A stretch of DNA of 64,000 nucleotides. It comes from Cyclobacterium roseum (lineage in GTDB: Bacteria > Bacteroidota > Bacteroidia > Cytophagales > Cyclobacteriaceae). The position numbers and the translations under genes were made by a program. The DNA lies in the NCBI RefSeq assembly GCF_010119225.1, contig NZ_WNKF01000007.1, forward strand, positions 1 through 64,000, read 5' to 3'. Shown here one piece after another: positions 1 through 7,683 of the stretch (its first letter is position 1; each line of letters opens with the position of its first letter). Under the pieces are notes generated by a model. The model was not told the DNA's origin. It saw only the letters and a program-made list of their open reading frames with translations, and made no database searches.

Positions 1-26
1 CGAATATTCCGGAAAAATAGCCGCAT

Positions 27-53
27 AAAAAAGGCTGCCCTTTTCGGACAGCC
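27..53 (-). terminator. Intrinsic terminator, minus strand
   Basis: Read on the minus strand, GGCTGTCC, a five-base loop and GGGCAGCC form a hairpin with one mismatch (positions 33-40 with 46-53), followed by a run of six T (positions 32-27). It points left. Its gene is uncertain because the repeat block separates it from the alpha-glucuronidase; it could end a long transcript from that gene. Confidence 0.6.
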
Positions 54-56
54 TCA

Positions 57-318
57 GACAGGGGGTGGTAAAAATACGTCATCGGTAGGGTGCTGACCTG
101 ACTCCAACCGTATTTCATCAACCGCCCCAGCACCCGCGGCAGTCTGTCGGAAGACGTAAACATCCGGCGTATTTAAATGCCCTTTTTCGTGATCCTTAGG
201 CGCACGCTCCGAATCAGATTGCTTCGCTGGCGCTCGCAATGACGCGGTGTGCGCACTGGAAACGCCTCCCGTCACTGCGAGAATTAACATTTTAAAAAAC
301 GCAGAAATCGGGATGACG
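57..318. repeat. Dispersed intergenic repeat, copy 1 (full length)
   Basis: This is the first of three direct copies. It runs from the GACAGGGGGTGG box through ATCGGTAGGGTGCTGACCT, the palindromic ATTGCTTCGCTGGCGCTCGC block and a segment ending AACGCAGAAATCGGGATGACG. It differs from copy 3 by a handful of substitutions and is more diverged from copy 2. The central palindrome resembles the REP-like CGTCATTGCGAGC family found between genes in many bacteria. The weak minus-strand open frame inside changes amino acids freely between copies, so I treat it as non-coding. Confidence 0.85.
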
Positions 319-365
319 ATGTATTTTCGTAGTAATTATATAATATTGAATATCAAATACTTATC

Positions 366-611
366 AAATACGTCATCGGTAGGGTGCTGACCTAACCCCA
401 TTCGGATTTCGATTCCCGCGCTAGCACCCGTGGCAGTCTGTCGGAGTACGTAAACATCCGGCGTATTTAAATACCTTTTTTCGTGATCCTTACGCGCACG
501 CTCCCGTTCAGATTGCTTCGCTGGCGCTCGCAATGACGCGGTGTGCGCACTGGAAACGCCTCCCGGCACTGCGAGAATTAGCTTTTTTTAAACGCAGAAA
601 TCGGGATGACG
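366..611. repeat. Dispersed intergenic repeat, copy 2 (diverged)
   Basis: This second copy has the same order of blocks as copy 1 but lacks the leading GACAGGGGG box and carries many substitutions, for example between the GCTGACCT and CAGCACCC-like segments. It retains the ATTGCTTCGCTGGCGCTCGC palindrome and the AACGCAGAAATCGGGATGACG end. The 47-base gap from copy 1 is AT-rich. Confidence 0.85.
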
Positions 612-710
612 GTATTTGTTTTTAACTGTTTAAAAATCAAAGTGTTAAAAAAAATAAAGAGCGATATCAAATAACCTCCCCCCAGCCCCCTCCTGTTTTC
701 AGGAGGGGGA

Positions 711-898
711 GACAGGGGGTGGTAAAAATATGTCATCGGTAGGGTGCTGACCTGACTCCAACCGTATTTCATCAACCGCCCCAGCACCCGCGGCAGTCTG
801 TCGGAAGACGTAAACGTCCGGCGTATTTAAATGCCCTTTTTCGTGATCCTTACGCGCACGCGCCGAATCAGATTGGTTCGCTGGGCTCGCAATGACGA
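711..898. repeat. Dispersed intergenic repeat, copy 3 (truncated)
   Basis: This third copy is almost identical to copy 1 from GACAGGGGGTGG to the start of the palindrome. It stops there and lacks the final third of the repeat. The palindrome is damaged (ATTGGTTCGCTGGGCTCGC), which weakens the hairpin. Just upstream, at about 676-711, an inverted C-rich/G-rich segment (CCCCCTCCTG then CAGGAGGGGG) forms a separate strong hairpin. The copy abuts the 3' end of the alpha-glucuronidase gene. Confidence 0.8.
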
Positions 899-919
899 TC
901 ATAACGGTCACATTTGTAC

Positions 920-3055
920 TTAATTACCGGGAACATACCTGTGGCGGATGCCCATAAAATATTCCAGGTTTTTTTCCGGTGGCTCCACTCCATCAGGAAG
1001 CGGTGATTGGGCAAACTGCTGGAAGTAAAGCAGGCAGGCATCTTTCCACCAGACAGCCTCTTTGGCCTGTATTTTCAAAAAAGACAGTACATGGGCATGT
1101 CTTTCCTCGTCCACATGGGACTGCAGGTTTTGCCAGGTGGCTACATTTTCCCGGGCCTCGTCCACGCCTTTTTGATACCGCAGGGCCATTTCATCCCAAA
1201 GGGTTCGTCCGCTTTTGAGTGGATGGTCCCAGCGAACATGGTGAAACCAGAGCAGGTATTTTTCCGGAATCTGCTGCAGATTGCCCCATTTTTCTTGAAG
1301 TTCGGGAGCATATTGTTCGAGGGCATTGCTGCCGGATGCGGTACGGTCAAAGCCTACGCCGTTTTCACTGGCCTTGTGGTAATAGGTGGCCGTCCAGTCA
1401 TCTCTGTGCCGGTCCGTTACCCAGGGGCCGGGTCCATAATGGTGACTCCAGGCCATGATGTGGTGCAAACCCAGGGGTGTCATGTAATTGACGGCCATTT
1501 CATGCGATTGGAGCATCATTTTTTTGACCGGCTTAATAAATTCGGGGGCATTGGTAAAGGTGAGCCGCAGCCATTCATCGGCAATGGTTTCCGGTGATGT
1601 TTGCGGGTCCCAGGCCAATCTGCCATAGCCAAACCAGTTGGCCTGGTGGAAGTGATGGCCGGTCCAATTTCGGTCCGTTCCGATATTGGCCACCCCTGCC
1701 ATGGCGGTAAGGGAATACCCGTGTAAACTGCCGTCGATCACCTTGCTTACGGTGGATCCCGGACCATTGACATACGTGTCGCTCTGCAATACCTCCGTGT
1801 AAAGGGAAGGCAAAAAAACATGGTGGGTGGCCTGGCCCAGATACTCCTGGGTGATCTGAAATTCCATCATAAGCGGTGTCTGGGGCATGGCACCGAAAAG
1901 GGGATGAAAAGGCTCCCTGGGCTGAAAATCAATGGCTCCGTTTTTGACCTGTACGATCACATTGTCTCTGAAGGACCCATCGTAAGGCTGAAATTCCTGA
2001 TACGCCTGTTTGGCCCGGTCATCCGGAGTGTCTTCGCTGTAAACAAATGCCCGCCACATGACAATGCCTCCATGCGGTTTGAGGGCATCCGCCAGCAGGT
2101 TGGCCCCATCGGCCTGGCTCCGCTGGTAATTGTGTGGGCCGGGTTGCCCTTCTGAATCGGCTTTTACCAGGAATCCACCAAAATCCGGGATATACTGGTA
2201 GATCTCCTCCGCTTTCTTTTTCCACCATTCCTGCACTTCTGGGTCCAGGGGATCTGCGGTGGGCAGGCGGCCCAGTTCCATAGGGGCCGAAAACCTGGCC
2301 GTGAGGTACAGGGTAATGCCATAGGGCCGGAAAACATCGGCCAAAGCTGCCGCTTTTTCAAGGTATTCCGGGGTCAATACCAGTGCATTGGCATTGACAT
2401 TGGTCACCACGGTTCCATTGATGCCAATGGAGGCATTGGCTCGGGCATAATCGTGGTATTGCTGGTCAATATGGTCCGGCAGGCGGTGCCAGTTCCAAAT
2501 AGATGCTCCGGCATAACCCCTCTCCACGGTGCGGTTCAGGTTGTCCCAATGGTTCAGGATCCGGCGTTGGATTTTGGGCTCACTGTGGAAACCTGCTGCA
2601 GGAATGGATTGTCCAGCCTGCATTAACTGCAGCCATTTAAAAGTGCCGTACAGCAAACCGATATCGGTATCTGCAGCTATCCAGATGGCTCCTGCATCAT
2701 TTTGAAGCAGGCGAAATCCCTCCCTACCCAGGCTTCCCTTGTCGGCCGGATCCCATCTCTGTGGACTGCGCTTGCTGATGATCAAGCGGGCGCTTTCTTC
2801 TTGATAATCAAATGCTAGCGGATGGTTTTCGTCAAAAAAACCATTGGCGGCCAGCTGCAATTCTTTTTTGAGGATAGCAAGGGTGGGCGAATCCCCTTCC
2901 ACACGAATGGCCCCCATCAGGCGTTGGACTTTTTGTGGGGATTCCAGGGGATGGTATTGCAGCCATAGCTTATAACCATCCTTGGAAAATAGTGGGCTTA
3001 TACCCTGTAGGAGCAGTGGGATAAGAAATGTCAATAGGCGTAGGTATGGGTTCAT
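920..3055 (-). CDS. aguA: Alpha-glucuronidase, GH67, secreted
   Basis: Removes (4-O-methyl-)glucuronic acid side groups from xylo-oligosaccharides released from glucuronoxylan. At 711 residues it is a full-length GH67 enzyme. Residues 1-24 are a hydrophobic signal peptide without a lipobox Cys, so export to the periplasm is expected. The catalytic pattern of the family is present: Glu302 in KADSEGQPGP as the acid, and Asp376 (NGAIDFQPREP) with Glu404 (QEYLGQ), 28 residues apart as in characterised GH67 enzymes. The start is the ATG at 3055, about 30 bases below a candidate promoter. No xylanase or xylose-pathway gene lies beside it, so it is an orphan here, between a repeat block and the glycan locus. 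Confidence 0.95.
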   Translation of the reverse strand: MNPYLRLLTFLIPLLLQGISPLFSKDGYKLWLQYHPLESPQKVQRLMGAIRVEGDSPTLAILKKELQLAANGFFDENHPLAFDYQEESARLIISKRSPQRWDPADKGSLGREGFRLLQNDAGAIWIAADTDIGLLYGTFKWLQLMQAGQSIPAAGFHSEPKIQRRILNHWDNLNRTVERGYAGASIWNWHRLPDHIDQQYHDYARANASIGINGTVVTNVNANALVLTPEYLEKAAALADVFRPYGITLYLTARFSAPMELGRLPTADPLDPEVQEWWKKKAEEIYQYIPDFGGFLVKADSEGQPGPHNYQRSQADGANLLADALKPHGGIVMWRAFVYSEDTPDDRAKQAYQEFQPYDGSFRDNVIVQVKNGAIDFQPREPFHPLFGAMPQTPLMMEFQITQEYLGQATHHVFLPSLYTEVLQSDTYVNGPGSTVSKVIDGSLHGYSLTAMAGVANIGTDRNWTGHHFHQANWFGYGRLAWDPQTSPETIADEWLRLTFTNAPEFIKPVKKMMLQSHEMAVNYMTPLGLHHIMAWSHHYGPGPWVTDRHRDDWTATYYHKASENGVGFDRTASGSNALEQYAPELQEKWGNLQQIPEKYLLWFHHVRWDHPLKSGRTLWDEMALRYQKGVDEARENVATWQNLQSHVDEERHAHVLSFLKIQAKEAVWWKDACLLYFQQFAQSPLPDGVEPPEKNLEYFMGIRHRYVPGN

Positions 3056-3090
3056 GTTTTTAAGGGGAAATTGGTTTGTTCAGCAATGTT

Positions 3091-3117
3091 CAAAAATACA
3101 CATTTCTGGTAAATCAA
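3091..3117 (-). promoter_or_regulatory. Bacteroidota-type promoter for the alpha-glucuronidase
   Basis: On the minus strand TATTTTTG (complement of 3098-3091) matches the -7 consensus TAnnTTTG exactly, with a TTG 16 bases upstream (complement of 3117-3115). The -33/-7 spacing is slightly short. The predicted transcription start lies about 30 bases before the ATG at 3055. Confidence 0.5.
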
Positions 3118-3403
3118 GGCATTATAAGGCAAGGTTTCCAAAGATTAGCGATCGGAAGTTTCTTCCGGAGATCGATCCGAAACCTAACCTTCATTTCCAA
3201 CTGATGAGGAATGGATACAGCCGGTCAGGTGTCATCTGCTCAACGTTTGTGGTTGATTGAATAGCCACCAAAATGGGACAGGTTTGCGGATTTTAGGAAA
3301 TAATACACTATCCCGGATGGATTAAATCGGGGGGATGCCTGGGCCTTGAACACGTAAAAGGCGGAAGGTCTGATCTCACTTTTTAAATAAAAAAAGGAGA
3401 AAA
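3118..3403. other. Divergent intergenic region with no gene seen
   Basis: Together with the two flanking promoters this forms a gap of about 500 bases between the minus-strand alpha-glucuronidase and the plus-strand glycan locus. I see short accidental open frames but no conserved protein, structured RNA or repeat. It may hold operators for either direction; no clear palindromic operator was found. Confidence 0.4.
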
Positions 3404-3434
3404 GTTGTTATTTTATTATGAACGAGTAAATTTG
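3404..3434 (+). promoter_or_regulatory. Bacteroidota-type promoter at the head of the glycan locus
   Basis: TTG at 3405-3407, 19 bases, then TAAATTTG at 3427-3434: an exact -7 match at the expected spacing. It would start transcripts near 3441 and give a leader of about 135 bases before the first gene. It is the only strong consensus promoter I see ahead of the roughly 31-kb run of plus-strand genes. Confidence 0.6.
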
Positions 3435-3574
3435 TTACTCTATCCCTGTGGCTTACCTGGCGAAGCTGTAAAAGCACCTGGGGCCGGTTTCAATCCGTCG
3501 CTACTTTATTGGATTTTGTGTCCGGTTATTTGTTTTTCACTCCTTTATTATCGTTCCATTTACGGCTACTTCCT

Positions 3575-4096
3575 TTGCTGGATTCACTAATTACCTCCAA
3601 GACCAGGATTAAATTACTGGTTAAATTTTTCTCAAATACCGGCAACCGGGGTTATCTCAGAGGTCTGGCCGAAGAATTTAAAGAATCTACCAATTCGGTA
3701 CGGGTGGAGTTAAACCGGCTTTCCGAAGCGGGCCTTTTGCACTGGCAAAACAACGGGAAGACCAAAAGCTACCAGGCCAATGAAGCCCACCCCTTGTATC
3801 AGGAGATTCGCAGCATTGTGAGCAAGTATCTGGGCTTCGATGACCTGATTGAGCAGGTGGTAAATAATTTGGGCAACGTAAAGAAAGCCATCATTCTGGG
3901 CGACTATGCCGAAGGGAAGGACAGTGGAACGATTGAGCTACTGCTTGTGGGCGAAGCGATCAATGCGGAATACCTGGCGTTTTTAATTCAAAAAACAGAG
4001 GAAAAGATCCAGCGAAAATTGCAAATAGAAATAAGAGAAACAATGCCCGTGGAAGCATTGTCCGGTTTGGTGGTTTTCGAAAAAGAAGGTCAGTGA
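3575..4096 (+). CDS. Winged-helix transcriptional regulator-like protein, first gene of glycan locus
   Basis: The conserved part begins LLDSLITSKTRIKLLVKFF and contains a winged-helix DNA-binding domain (about residues 8-65, with a recognition-helix-like stretch SVRVELNRLSEAGLL). A C-terminal domain (about 95-170) around AIILGDYAEGKDSG resembles a degenerate nucleotidyltransferase fold. I chose the TTG at 3575, with the adjacent CTG at 3578 as alternative. The longer frame from 3509 adds a hydrophobic segment unlike this protein type. From memory, proteins starting this way sit at the head of polysaccharide loci in related bacteria, which fits its position. Its stop overlaps the next start (GTGA). 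It may sense or control expression of the locus; that role is inferred. Confidence 0.75.
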   Translation: MLDSLITSKTRIKLLVKFFSNTGNRGYLRGLAEEFKESTNSVRVELNRLSEAGLLHWQNNGKTKSYQANEAHPLYQEIRSIVSKYLGFDDLIEQVVNNLGNVKKAIILGDYAEGKDSGTIELLLVGEAINAEYLAFLIQKTEEKIQRKLQIEIRETMPVEALSGLVVFEKEGQ

Positions 4097-5025
4097 AAGC
4101 AGAACCGGGAATTTTCCTTTCGGTGATCGTGCCGGTGTTTCAATCAGCCTCCAGTCTGAGAGAGTTGATCCGGAGGCTTCGGGAGGTAATGGTTGGGATC
4201 AGTTCTCAGGTAGAATTGATCCTGGTGGATGATCGCAGCCTGGACAGCAGTTGGGAGATCATCCGGGAAGCTGCTGCCAGGGAAGGTTTTATCAAAGGCA
4301 TTCGGCTAAGCCGGAATTTCGGACAACACCAGGCCATTGCGGCCGGTTTGGATGCCGCAGTCGGCGAATGGACAGTGGTCATGGATGCCGACCTGCAGGA
4401 TTTGCCGGAGGAAATTCCCCACCTGCTGAGTAAGGCCCAGCACGGTTACGATGTGGTTTTGGCCAGAAGGGTCCGAAGGAAGGATTCCTGGGGAAAGAAA
4501 TGGGGGTCGAAACTATTTTACAAGGTATTCTCCTATATGAGTGGCTTGTCACACGATCCGGCCGTAGGAAACTTCGGGATATACCATAAGCGGGTGATCA
4601 ATGAACTGGTTCAGATGAGGGAATCTTTCCGGTATTTTCCTGCCATGGTACATTGGCTGGGTTTCCGCCAGGGTACCTTTGACGTGGCTCATGGGAATTC
4701 AGTCAGCGGAGATTCCAATTACGTCTTCCGGACTAAATTTCACCTGGGATTGAATGCCTTATTGGCATTTTCGGATAAGCCCCTTCGTCTTACCGTGAAA
4801 TTAGGTTTTTTAATTGCCTCTATTGGGTTTATATTTGCAATGGTCACCTTGATACGGTATTTCTCCGGAAGTATTGTCGTGCCAGGATATGCCAGCCTGA
4901 TCGTATCCATTTGGGTATTGGCAGGCCTTATCCTGATGACCATGGGCCTGGTCGGGTTGTATGTGGGAAGGATCTTTGAAGGTGTCAAAAACCGGCCTTT
5001 ATATGTCGTAGATCAACGAACCTGA
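4093..5025 (+). CDS. Polyprenyl-phosphate glycosyltransferase, GT2 (DPM1/GtrB/ArnC-like)
   Basis: Likely transfers a sugar from a nucleotide donor to undecaprenyl phosphate on the cytoplasmic face. The GT2 domain spans residues 8-170, with VDDRSLD at 45-51 and the metal-binding DADLQD at 98-103. Two transmembrane helices follow (about 235-257 and 265-292), the usual 310-residue GtrB architecture. The GTG start overlaps the regulator's stop by four bases, which supports translational coupling. Sugar and final use are unknown. It is the nearest thing to a lipid-linked first step in this locus but is not a known initiator of polymer synthesis. Confidence 0.9.
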   Translation: MKAEPGIFLSVIVPVFQSASSLRELIRRLREVMVGISSQVELILVDDRSLDSSWEIIREAAAREGFIKGIRLSRNFGQHQAIAAGLDAAVGEWTVVMDADLQDLPEEIPHLLSKAQHGYDVVLARRVRRKDSWGKKWGSKLFYKVFSYMSGLSHDPAVGNFGIYHKRVINELVQMRESFRYFPAMVHWLGFRQGTFDVAHGNSVSGDSNYVFRTKFHLGLNALLAFSDKPLRLTVKLGFLIASIGFIFAMVTLIRYFSGSIVVPGYASLIVSIWVLAGLILMTMGLVGLYVGRIFEGVKNRPLYVVDQRT

Positions 5026-5026
5026 T

Positions 5027-5746
5027 ATGATACAATTTTTACCCTTTGACTCCTCGCTTTTTGGCTACCGCGTAGGCAAACTTTCCCTGGAAAAGTCGCT
5101 GCCCGATTTGGCCCGTGTGCAATCCCAGGCAAACGATTACGAATTGGTATACGTGATGGGCAAACCCGGCCTGGTCAAAATGGGAGGTTGGCCGCCCATC
5201 AGCACCCGGGTAGACCTGGTAAAAGGCATCCGAAAGGCTGATCTGGAGTTGGAATCCGATGAATTGGATAAGGTCTGCATTAGTGAACAAGACCTGTCCG
5301 TCTCCCTCTCTGCTACCGATCAGCGCCAATTACGTAAACTGGTACTGAGCAGTGGACAATGGTCCCGATTCCGGCAGGATCCCCTTTTGGCCAATCAGGA
5401 ATACGAGAAACTTTACAGCACCTGGTGGGAAACCATCACCAGGCAAAATCACCGGGTCATGGTGGCCAGAAAAGGCAAACGACTATTGGGATTTATTACC
5501 TTCCGCATGCTCAGGGGAAGGGCTTACGTAGACCTTTTCGCCGTGGAGGGGAAATCTCAGGGAAAAGGAATTGGAAGGAATTTGATGAACCGGGTTTTTC
5601 AGGAGGTGTACGCCAGAGGCCTGGTGCAAGTGGGGCTTTCTACCCAAAAGGCCAATGAACGGGCCATGGACTTTTACGGGCGCGCAGGCTTTCAGCCCAT
5701 GAAGGAAACGCTGATTGCCCACTGGCGGCCGGGAAATCCTAAATGA
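5027..5746 (+). CDS. GNAT acetyltransferase (WecD/RffC-like)
   Basis: Probably acetylates an amino sugar or sugar nucleotide. The N-terminus (residues 4-20, FLPFDSSLFGYRVGKL) resembles the WecD/RffC family, which N-acetylates dTDP-4-amino-4,6-dideoxy sugars. The C-terminal GNAT core carries the acetyl-CoA loop QGKGIG at 178-183 and ANERAMDFYGRAGF at 209-222. The gene starts one base after the previous stop. The matching 4-aminotransferase is absent from this window, so the substrate assignment stays loose. Confidence 0.8.
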   Translation: MIQFLPFDSSLFGYRVGKLSLEKSLPDLARVQSQANDYELVYVMGKPGLVKMGGWPPISTRVDLVKGIRKADLELESDELDKVCISEQDLSVSLSATDQRQLRKLVLSSGQWSRFRQDPLLANQEYEKLYSTWWETITRQNHRVMVARKGKRLLGFITFRMLRGRAYVDLFAVEGKSQGKGIGRNLMNRVFQEVYARGLVQVGLSTQKANERAMDFYGRAGFQPMKETLIAHWRPGNPK

Positions 5747-5759
5747 CACCGAATAATAG

Positions 5760-6770
5760 TTGATCGCTCAACCAAACACCAGGATTCAAGTAAAAGCCTA
5801 TACCCCGGAACTTGCCGGAGACTGGGAGGAAGTGCTGCAAGGGGCACCCAATGCCACGCTTATGCACCAACGGTCTTTTCTGGCCTACCATGGGAACCGA
5901 TTTCAGGATGCTTCGGTGCTTATTTATTCCAAAAACTGCCCGGTAGCAGTCTTTGCCGCGCATAGGGAAGAAAAGGAAGTGTATTCCCATCAAGGGCTCA
6001 GTTATGCAGGGCTGATCCATAAGCCCTGTTCATTTGATCAGGAATTGCAATGGTATCTTCAACTACTGCGATACTATGAGGAGCAGGGAATTAGCCAGCT
6101 CCGCATCAAGGCAACGCCTTCTTTTTATGGAGTCGGGTTTCAGGAATCCCTGTCCTATATCATGCAGTTGGCAAATGCCGAAACCAGCCAAATGGAATTG
6201 TCTCTAGCCATACCATTACCCCTTAAGGTCAGACACAAAGGTCGGAAGGCAACGATTCGCCAGGCATCAAAATCTGGATTGGAAATTCGGGAGGAGGCTG
6301 ATGTGGGCTTGTTTTGGGATAAATTGCTGGTACCTAATTTGCAAAACCGTTATCAAAAAGCGCCCACCCACAGCAAGGATCAGATGCGTTATTTAAAGGC
6401 CCGGCACCCCGAAACTATCCGGCAATTTACGGTGTACAGGGAGGGAACTCCTCTGGCCGGTGCCACGGTTTACCTGACACCCAATTGTTTGCATACCCAA
6501 TACCTGGCCACTAATGAGGAAGGCAGGAAGGCACATGCCCTGGATTGGCTGATCCATTACCTGTGCACTACACAGGCGAATGGAAGGAAGTACCTGGATT
6601 TTGGTCATTCCAATGAGTGTGGAGGAAAAAAAATCAACCGGCAACTTTTTCGCTGGAAGGAAAGTTTTGGTGCCCAAACCTTTGTACATGCCCACTACAG
6701 CCTGGCCCCTGCAGCCTGGCGACGGCTGGATCAAGTGTATGACTGGAAAAGTGGGCTAACAGATGCCTAA
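5760..6770 (+). CDS. FemAB-like GNAT-fold acyl/aminoacyltransferase
   Basis: The protein has 336 residues with the double GNAT layout of FemAB-like proteins. The best family signature is near the C-terminus: YLDFGHSNECGGKKINRQLF at about 278-297, then WKESFGAQ at 299-306. Such proteins in polysaccharide loci are thought to attach acyl or aminoacyl groups to sugars; the substrate here is unknown. The TTG at 5760 is the only plausible upstream start, since no ATG sits near the N-terminal conserved region. The end overlaps the next gene by eight bases. Confidence 0.75.
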   Translation: MIAQPNTRIQVKAYTPELAGDWEEVLQGAPNATLMHQRSFLAYHGNRFQDASVLIYSKNCPVAVFAAHREEKEVYSHQGLSYAGLIHKPCSFDQELQWYLQLLRYYEEQGISQLRIKATPSFYGVGFQESLSYIMQLANAETSQMELSLAIPLPLKVRHKGRKATIRQASKSGLEIREEADVGLFWDKLLVPNLQNRYQKAPTHSKDQMRYLKARHPETIRQFTVYREGTPLAGATVYLTPNCLHTQYLATNEEGRKAHALDWLIHYLCTTQANGRKYLDFGHSNECGGKKINRQLFRWKESFGAQTFVHAHYSLAPAAWRRLDQVYDWKSGLTDA

Positions 6771-7680
6771 AAGGTCAGCCATTAGCCCGGAGAGAAGGCG
6801 GGAATTGCAGATTAAAAATGCCTGCTATGTCATTACGTGCTATAAAGACGAATTTCTATGCAAGGACCATCCAAATGGTCGATGTGATCGGGGTTTTTTC
6901 TCCCTTTTTTTGCAAGTATTGTATGGAATGGCTTTTGCAAAAAAATATGACTTGCCTTACAGAGTAGATTTTTCTAATGTGCAGTATGCCTACAGTGGGA
7001 ATGAGAACAGCGATCCGATCAATTTTTGGGAAGCATTGATGGTACAGGGAAGTCCGTCTCCGGGATTTAATCCCATTATTAATCTTCGGTATGAAACGCA
7101 TCCCTTGAGAATATGGAATCGCCATTTTATACGCTCGCTTCATCAAACGCTTCAATCGGAAATCCGGCTTCAGGATAAGTTACTCGAAAAAGTAGATGCC
7201 ATAAAGCAAAGGTTCAAGGGATTTAAAATACTAGGTTTGCATGCGAGGCGTACCGATCATCCTACGGAAGTGCCCCCTGTTAGTGAGCGGGTACTGATAA
7301 ATACAATTGAAAAAAGAATACCAGCCTTTGACCGCTTATTTGTAGCAACGGATGATGCAGCTTTTTTAGAAATGCTGAAAACCAAATTTCCGCAAAAAGT
7401 CCTGGCCCATGATTTTATTCGCTCGGCTAACCAAAAGGCTATACACGATCATGGCGGTAGCACAAATGGAATTCTTTTGGGAGAACAAGCCCTTTTGGAT
7501 TGTCTTTCCCTATCCTTTTGCCAGGAGCTGATTCTTTCGCCATCCAACTTATCCTATGCGGCGCTGGTGTTTCAACCGGAAACTCCTTACACCCTGGCCG
7601 AAAGCGGTGCTGCGGCCTGGTCCCGACGAAAAACCTTGCTGGCCTATCGGTTAAACCAATGGGGAATCCGAAAGTGGTAA
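6763..7680 (+). CDS. Fucosyltransferase-like glycosyltransferase (NodZ/GT23-type motif)
   Basis: A GT-B-fold transferase whose motif LGLHARRTDH (158-166) matches the HxRRxD donor-binding signature shared by alpha-1,6- and O-fucosyltransferases and rhizobial NodZ. FVATDDAAFLEMLK (193-206) and the Ser-rich SPSNLSYAA segment near 262-270 fit motifs II and III. GDP-fucose is therefore the likely donor, although no GDP-fucose synthesis genes are in the window. The start overlaps the preceding gene and the stop lies three bases before the next. Confidence 0.8.
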   Translation: MPKRSAISPERRRELQIKNACYVITCYKDEFLCKDHPNGRCDRGFFSLFLQVLYGMAFAKKYDLPYRVDFSNVQYAYSGNENSDPINFWEALMVQGSPSPGFNPIINLRYETHPLRIWNRHFIRSLHQTLQSEIRLQDKLLEKVDAIKQRFKGFKILGLHARRTDHPTEVPPVSERVLINTIEKRIPAFDRLFVATDDAAFLEMLKTKFPQKVLAHDFIRSANQKAIHDHGGSTNGILLGEQALLDCLSLSFCQELILSPSNLSYAALVFQPETPYTLAESGAAAWSRRKTLLAYRLNQWGIRKW

Positions 7681-7683
7681 TCC

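Noticed and set aside
54-911. Three similar minus-strand open frames in the repeats (54-290, 336-569, 699-911) sharing NTPDVYV and GQHPTDD
   Set aside because: They follow the repeat, and substitutions between copies change amino acids as freely as silent sites; no start or ribosome site is shared. Treated as repeat DNA.
1007-1597. 196-residue plus-strand frame opposite the alpha-glucuronidase gene
   Set aside because: Antisense to a clear GH67 gene in the complementary frame, with no domain of its own.
3405-3590. Short frame in the promoter region ahead of the winged-helix gene
   Set aside because: It overlaps the promoter and the regulator gene and shows no conserved protein features.
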